A DNA stretch of 10,175 nt from an uncultured Eubacteriales bacterium. Its GTDB lineage: Bacteria; Bacillota; Clostridia; Lachnospirales; Lachnospiraceae. The notes beneath the pieces were generated by a model that ran no database searches, was not told where the DNA came from, and saw only the letters and a list, made by a program, of their open reading frames with translations. Shown here one piece after another: positions 7,033-10,175 of this stretch. The position numbers and the translations under genes were made by a program. Position 1 is the stretch's first letter; each line of letters opens with the position of its first letter. The stretch spans positions 1 to 10,175 of the forward strand of contig ONVB01000052.1 of assembly GCA_900321145.1 (NCBI GenBank), read 5' to 3'.

Positions 7033-8268
7033 ATGCAGATCAGTAACGAACAATTAGCGCTTGTAAACAAGCAGATCGATGCCCTTATAAAGGCGGATAA
7101 TTTCTACGGAAAGAGGCTTAAGGAGGCGGGAGTTTCCGGAGTGAAGGATGCGGCCGAGTTCGAGAAGCTCCCCTTCTCCGAGAAGAACGACCTGAGGGAG
7201 GCTTACCCGCTCGGCCTTATGACAGCTCCCGAGGAGGAGATAGTCAGGATCCACAGCTCGTCGGGAACAACGGGCCTGCCGGTGATCATACCTTATACCG
7301 CAAAGGATGTGGACGATTGGGGAGAGATGTTCAAGCGCTGCTACGAATATGCAGGTATTACGAATAAAGACAGGATACATATCACTCCGGGATACGGCCT
7401 CTGGACTGCCGGAATAGGTTTTCAGAACGGCGCCGAGAAGCTTGGCGCCATGGTCATCCCCATGGGACCGGGCAATACCGACAAGCAGCTTCAGATGATG
7501 CAGGACCTCGGTTCTACCGTGCTCTGTGCCACATCCTCGTATGCGCTGCTTCTTGCGGAGGAGATCGAGAAGAGAGGGATCAAGGATAACATTAAGCTCA
7601 AGAAGGGTGTCATAGGTTCCGAGCGCTGGGGCGAGAAGATGAGGAACCGTATCAAGAACGAGCTTGGAATAGAGCTCTATGACATCTATGGACTGACAGA
7701 GATCTACGGACCGGGCATAGGTATAAACTGTAAGTACGATACCGGCATGCACTATTGGGATGACTACATCTATATCGAGATCATAGATCCCGTTACCTTA
7801 AAGCCCGTACCTGACGGCGAGATGGGTGAGATAGTTATCACAACTCTTGTCAAGGAAGGTGCGCCGCTCATCCGCTACCGCACACATGACCTGTCAAGGA
7901 TCATACCGGGCGAGTGCCCCTGCGGATCAAAGCATCCGAGACTTGACGCTATCATGGGCAGAACGGATGACATGATGAAGATAAAGGGTGTAAATGTATT
8001 CCCGAGCCAGATCGAGGAGATACTCAAGACCTTCCCCGAGCTTTCGAGCGAGTACCAGATAAGGATATCACACTTAGACGGTAAGGATACCATGAGAATA
8101 TATGTAGAGACAAACGGAAGTGTTGATTTCGCGGCCATATCAAAGGATGTAGCGGACAGGGTGAAGAGCAAGATAGGCTTCACACCTTTAGTCAAGGTTG
8201 TTGAGGTCGGAGTGCTTCCGAGAAGCGAGAAGAAGACAAAGAGAGTTATCGACGAGCGTTACGAGTAA
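7033..8268 (+). CDS. paaK: Phenylacetate-CoA ligase, AMP-forming
   Basis: PaaK-type ligases (EC 6.2.1.30) join arylacetates such as phenylacetate or indoleacetate to CoA at the cost of ATP to AMP. The 411 residues are slightly short against the usual ~430; the shortfall is at the N-terminus. The ATP-binding loop is HSSSGTTGLPV (74-84). The adenylate motif is YDIYGLTEIYGPG (216-228), then RYRTHDLSRI (281-290), CPCGSKHPR (295-303) and the hinge GRTDDMMKIKGVNVFPSQIEE (309-329). The C-terminal domain ends PRSEKKTKRVIDER (396-409), which carries the candidate catalytic lysine. AGGAG at 7021-7025 lies 7 bases before ATG. Standing right after iorAB, it probably acts on the same arylacetyl groups, either activating exogenous acids or running towards acid release. 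Substrate cannot be read from the sequence. No clear terminator follows, so transcripts may run on towards the flagellin gene. Confidence 0.95.
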   Translation: MQISNEQLALVNKQIDALIKADNFYGKRLKEAGVSGVKDAAEFEKLPFSEKNDLREAYPLGLMTAPEEEIVRIHSSSGTTGLPVIIPYTAKDVDDWGEMFKRCYEYAGITNKDRIHITPGYGLWTAGIGFQNGAEKLGAMVIPMGPGNTDKQLQMMQDLGSTVLCATSSYALLLAEEIEKRGIKDNIKLKKGVIGSERWGEKMRNRIKNELGIELYDIYGLTEIYGPGIGINCKYDTGMHYWDDYIYIEIIDPVTLKPVPDGEMGEIVITTLVKEGAPLIRYRTHDLSRIIPGECPCGSKHPRLDAIMGRTDDMMKIKGVNVFPSQIEEILKTFPELSSEYQIRISHLDGKDTMRIYVETNGSVDFAAISKDVADRVKSKIGFTPLVKVVEVGVLPRSEKKTKRVIDERYE

Positions 8269-8310
8269 TGTGCTCCACCTGTGAATGCGGTTTATAAATG
8301 CTTGCATGGT

Positions 8311-8337
8311 TAAGAAAAATCCCTGAAATTCCGATAA
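8311..8337 (+). promoter_or_regulatory. σ28 (SigD/FliA)-like promoter of flagellin
   Basis: TAAG (8311-8314) and CCGATAA (8331-8337) are separated by 16 bases. The Gram-positive σ28 consensus is roughly TAAA-N14-16-CCGATAT. The match is close and lies 60 bases before a flagellin start, the classic σ28 target. The start of transcription should be near 8344. Confidence 0.78.
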
Positions 8338-8352
8338 AAAGGTATATCGGAA
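8329..8352. repeat. Perfect 8-bp dyad over the σ28 -10 box
   Basis: TTCCGATA (8329-8336) and TATCGGAA (8345-8352) are exact inverted copies separated by 8 bases. The left arm covers most of the σ28 -10 element and the right arm lies at the expected start of transcription. It is followed by A rather than T residues, so it is not an intrinsic terminator on the + strand. It could be an operator or chance symmetry. Confidence 0.6.
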
Positions 8353-8364
8353 AAAAAGCTTTAG

Positions 8365-8373
8365 TGTTATAAT
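8365..8373 (+). promoter_or_regulatory. Second flagellin promoter, extended -10 (σA type)
   Basis: TGTTATAAT is a perfect extended -10 (TGn plus TATAAT at 8368-8373). No good -35 box is seen 17-18 bases upstream, which the extended -10 may offset. Transcription would start near 8380, leaving a leader of under 20 bases that still holds the ribosome binding site GGAGG (8386-8390). Confidence 0.5.
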
Positions 8374-8397
8374 ACTATAGAATGCGGAGGAAAAACT

Positions 8398-9843
8398 ATG
8401 AGAATAAACCATAATTCCATGGCGCTTAACGCAAGTGACCATTTCGCAGGGATCAATAAGAATATCGCGAAGTCCATGAAGAGACTCTCTTCGGGTAAGA
8501 AGATCACAAGCCCGGCGGATGATGCTGCGGGCCTTGCCATTTCCACCAAGCTCAATGCCCAGATCAAGGGACTTGACAGAGCGGCGCTCAATGCCAACGA
8601 CGGTATATCCGTTATACGTTCGGCCGAGGGCGGTCTCTCGGAGATGCATAACATCTTACAGCGTATGAGAGAGCTTGCCGTAAAGGCGGCAAATGATGTG
8701 GAGGATGAGCTTGACAGAGATGCCATCCAGGAGGAGATAGATGCTCTTGCCGAGGAGCTTACTCAGATATCGGATACTACCGCGTTCAACGGACAGATAC
8801 TTCTGAACGGTAATCTTACCAGAAGGACACTGCCCGACAACGGAGACTTCAAGGTTACATATCTTTCGCATGATGTACCTCCGGGAGAGTATGAGGTAGA
8901 GGTGACAACGGCAGCCGAGCAGGCCAAGACTACATTTTCGATACCCGCCGGTCCTATCTCGGCCGAGCAGGCCGGAAGCATAACCGTAAATGATTTCCAG
9001 GTTGAGATCACAGAGGGTATGACAAGAACGGATATATACGAAGCCCTTCAGACACATCTTGACAAGATAGGTATGACGGTCGAGTCGAATGATAACGGAG
9101 CGACTGCCGTAATTAAGACCGAGGAGTACGGAAAGAAGCAGTACATCGAGGTCAAGATTGCAAATACCGAGCTGAACTCTGTTATGGGCGGAGTGGGTAC
9201 GATCGACGACAAGGGCAGGGGTGTTAAGAACGAAGGCAAGGACTGCGAAGCAACGATAACCAAGTCGTCAGGTAATCCGACGGACAAGGGCTTCTCGCAG
9301 ACAGCTACTTATACCACGGACGGAAATAAGGTCACGATAGTTGACAAGAACGGTTTTGAGATGACTGTCGAGATTGCATCGGAGAAGAAGCAGGATCCGA
9401 ACGAGAACGGAGCCAAAACCGGTAAGACCAAGATAGAGGTGCTGACGGCCGGGACCATGATCATACAGACCGGCGCAAATTCCGGCGAGCAGGTATCCAT
9501 AGATATCCCGGATCTCGATGCGAAGGGACTCGGAGTGGACAAGCTTGTGATGTATACTCATGCATATGCGGCAGAGGCTATCGAGATCATAGACAAGGCG
9601 GTGAGCAGGGTTTCCGATGTAAGATCGAAGCTCGGTGCTTACGAGAACCGCTTCAATGATGTGTATGACGGTCTGAAGGTTCAGAGCGAGAGTATAACTG
9701 AGGCTTACTCGAGGATCATGGATACGGATATGGCAGAGGAGATGACGAACTATACACAGCAGGATGTGCTTTCACAGGCGGCAATCTCCATGATGCAGCG
9801 CTCAAACGAGAGACCGGAGTCTATCCTGCAGCTGCTCCAGTAG
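8398..9843 (+). CDS. Flagellin
   Basis: This is the 481-residue structural subunit of the flagellar filament, exported by the flagellar type III apparatus. The N-terminal D0/D1 region (1-~140) shows RLSSGKKITSPADDAAGLAI (29-48) and LQRMRELAVKAAND (87-100). The C-terminal D1/D0 region (~383-481) shows AVSRVSDVRSKLGAYENRF (401-419), SRIMDTDMAEEMTNYTQQDV (438-457) and the hydrophobic end ILQLLQ. Residues ~141-382 are a surface domain. Part of it, SITVNDFQVEITEGMTRTDI (194-213), resembles the flagellin IN motif of hook-associated proteins; ATYTTDGNKVTIVDKNGFEM (303-322) is also β-rich. Cys283 is the only cysteine, which is unusual in flagellins. The start at 8398 follows GGAGG by 7 bases. Two stop codons in a row (TAG TAA) end the gene. 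The fliS gene lies 180 bases downstream. Whether this is the major flagellin or one of several cannot be told here. Confidence 0.97.
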   Translation: MRINHNSMALNASDHFAGINKNIAKSMKRLSSGKKITSPADDAAGLAISTKLNAQIKGLDRAALNANDGISVIRSAEGGLSEMHNILQRMRELAVKAANDVEDELDRDAIQEEIDALAEELTQISDTTAFNGQILLNGNLTRRTLPDNGDFKVTYLSHDVPPGEYEVEVTTAAEQAKTTFSIPAGPISAEQAGSITVNDFQVEITEGMTRTDIYEALQTHLDKIGMTVESNDNGATAVIKTEEYGKKQYIEVKIANTELNSVMGGVGTIDDKGRGVKNEGKDCEATITKSSGNPTDKGFSQTATYTTDGNKVTIVDKNGFEMTVEIASEKKQDPNENGAKTGKTKIEVLTAGTMIIQTGANSGEQVSIDIPDLDAKGLGVDKLVMYTHAYAAEAIEIIDKAVSRVSDVRSKLGAYENRFNDVYDGLKVQSESITEAYSRIMDTDMAEEMTNYTQQDVLSQAAISMMQRSNERPESILQLLQ

Positions 9844-9852
9844 TAAGATAAA

Positions 9853-9878
9853 GGAACGCTAAGCATAGCTTCGTTTCC
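9853..9878 (+). other. Imperfect hairpin after flagellin
   Basis: GGAACG and AAGC pair with GCTT and CGTTTCC around a three-base loop, with a two-base bulge (CT) on the left and one extra T on the right. It begins 7 bases after the second stop codon. It has no following T run, so it is not a standard terminator; it may protect the 3' end of the abundant flagellin message. Confidence 0.4.
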
Positions 9879-9900
9879 GGATTTCATAAACAATGCGTAA

Positions 9901-9916
9901 AAGGGCGCGGGCCCTT
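9901..9916 (+). other. Short GC-rich hairpin between flagellin and fliS
   Basis: AAGGGC (9901-9906) pairs with GCCCTT (9911-9916) around a GCGG tetraloop. It is the second of three hairpins in the gap. No T run follows. Confidence 0.45.
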
Positions 9917-9930
9917 GACATATAACAGGT

Positions 9931-9975
9931 GATACGGCACACGGAATCTGCTCCCTCGCTACCGTGTGCCGTGTC
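9931..9975 (+). other. Strong hairpin upstream of fliS, possible attenuator or processing site
   Basis: GATACGGCACACGG (9931-9944) pairs with CCGTGTGCCGTGTC (9962-9975) over 14 bp with one G·U pair; the 11 inner pairs are perfect and GC-rich. The loop is 17 bases. The sequence after it (ATAAAATGATTC) has no T tract, so simple intrinsic termination is unlikely to be efficient. Partial termination, a 3'-end block against nucleases, or a cleavage site that sets the flagellin to FliS ratio are all possible. Confidence 0.6.
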
Positions 9976-10023
9976 ATAAAATGATTCTTTGGGCGGAATC
10001 TTATCAAAAAAGGGGGATAAGGA

Positions 10024-10175
10024 ATGACAAAAGAACAGATACAGGAGTTCACATTAAGAACCTCTCAGGAAAACCACAGCGGTCTTATATTAGTGCTTAC
10101 CGACATCGAAAAGGTATACTTGTCGGAGGCACTTTCTTTTTATGAAGCGGGCGACGCCGATGAATATTTCCGAAG
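10024..10175 (+). CDS. fliS: Flagellar export chaperone FliS, 3' truncated by window
   Basis: Only the first 50 codons are visible, starting at ATG 10024, 7 bases after AGGGGG (10011-10016). FliS binds the C-terminal helices of newly made flagellin in the cytoplasm, stops early polymerisation and hands it to the export gate. The start MTKEQIQEFTLRTSQENHSG, followed by LILVLTDIEKVYLSEALSFY, matches the N-terminal helices of FliS-type proteins as I know them from Lachnospiraceae. In canonical FliS the corresponding stretch reads LIxMLYDGA; here Tyr is replaced by Thr and the Gly is absent, so it is a divergent member. Its position after flagellin supports the call. No separate promoter was found in the 180-base gap; it probably relies on read-through from the flagellin promoters. 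The C-terminal part lies outside the window, so the call rests on a short stretch. Confidence 0.75.
   Translation, partial: MTKEQIQEFTLRTSQENHSGLILVLTDIEKVYLSEALSFYEAGDADEYFR

Noticed and set aside
7054..7752. 232-codon open frame on the minus strand opposite paaK
   Set aside because: It has no ribosome binding site and no recognisable domain, and it lies entirely within a well-conserved gene; it is a by-product of codon bias.
9915..9926. TTGACA directly followed by TATAAC, as a fliS promoter
   Set aside because: The two boxes touch each other instead of being 16-18 bases apart, and no -10 sequence lies at the right distance from TTGACA.
1..10175. CRISPR array, tRNA or rRNA genes, insertion sequence or prophage
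   Set aside because: No regularly spaced repeats, cloverleaf-like segments, transposase or integrase frames, or terminal inverted repeats were seen on either strand.

Overview
The window looks like chromosomal DNA of a motile, anaerobic Gram-positive Clostridia member, most likely Lachnospiraceae. Supporting signs are strong AGGAGG-type ribosome binding sites, a σ28 (SigD/FliA)-like promoter before a flagellin gene, a FliS whose N-terminus is of the Lachnospiraceae type, an indolepyruvate:ferredoxin oxidoreductase, heavy use of ATA/AGA/AGG codons, and an amino-terminal gene of a type I associate with that family. The genus cannot be fixed from this sequence. All eight genes that I accept lie on the + strand.

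Layout. (1) 1-1476 is the 3' part of a large helical protein, probably of the DUF6240 group, with a FliK-like C-terminus. It ends at a strong intrinsic terminator (1484-1524). (2) 1528-3816 is a two-gene unit with its own σA promoter: a degenerate tandem GNAT-like protein (1653-2486) and, 16 bases later, a lysine-rich helical protein that I do not recognise (2503-3816). (3) 3869-4519 is aat, the leucyl/phenylalanyl-tRNA-protein transferase of the N-degron pathway. (4) A promoter whose -35 box contains the aat stop codon leads into iorA-iorB-paaK (4581-8268), a module for ferredoxin-linked oxidation of aromatic 2-oxoacids to arylacetyl-CoA and interconversion of arylacetyl-CoA with arylacetate. 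(5) 8398-10175 is a flagellin gene with two candidate promoters, then a 180-base gap with three hairpins, then the start of fliS, cut by the window edge.

How the parts relate. IorAB and PaaK form a plausible route from transaminated Trp/Phe/Tyr to arylacetates with reduced ferredoxin and possibly ATP. Flagellin and FliS are export substrate and chaperone. The FliK-like protein at the left edge suggests that the metabolic and unknown genes sit within or beside a flagellar region. No CRISPR array, tRNA, rRNA, transposase or phage gene was seen. The least explained parts are the GNAT-like/unknown protein pair and the regulatory DNA on either side of the flagellin gene.
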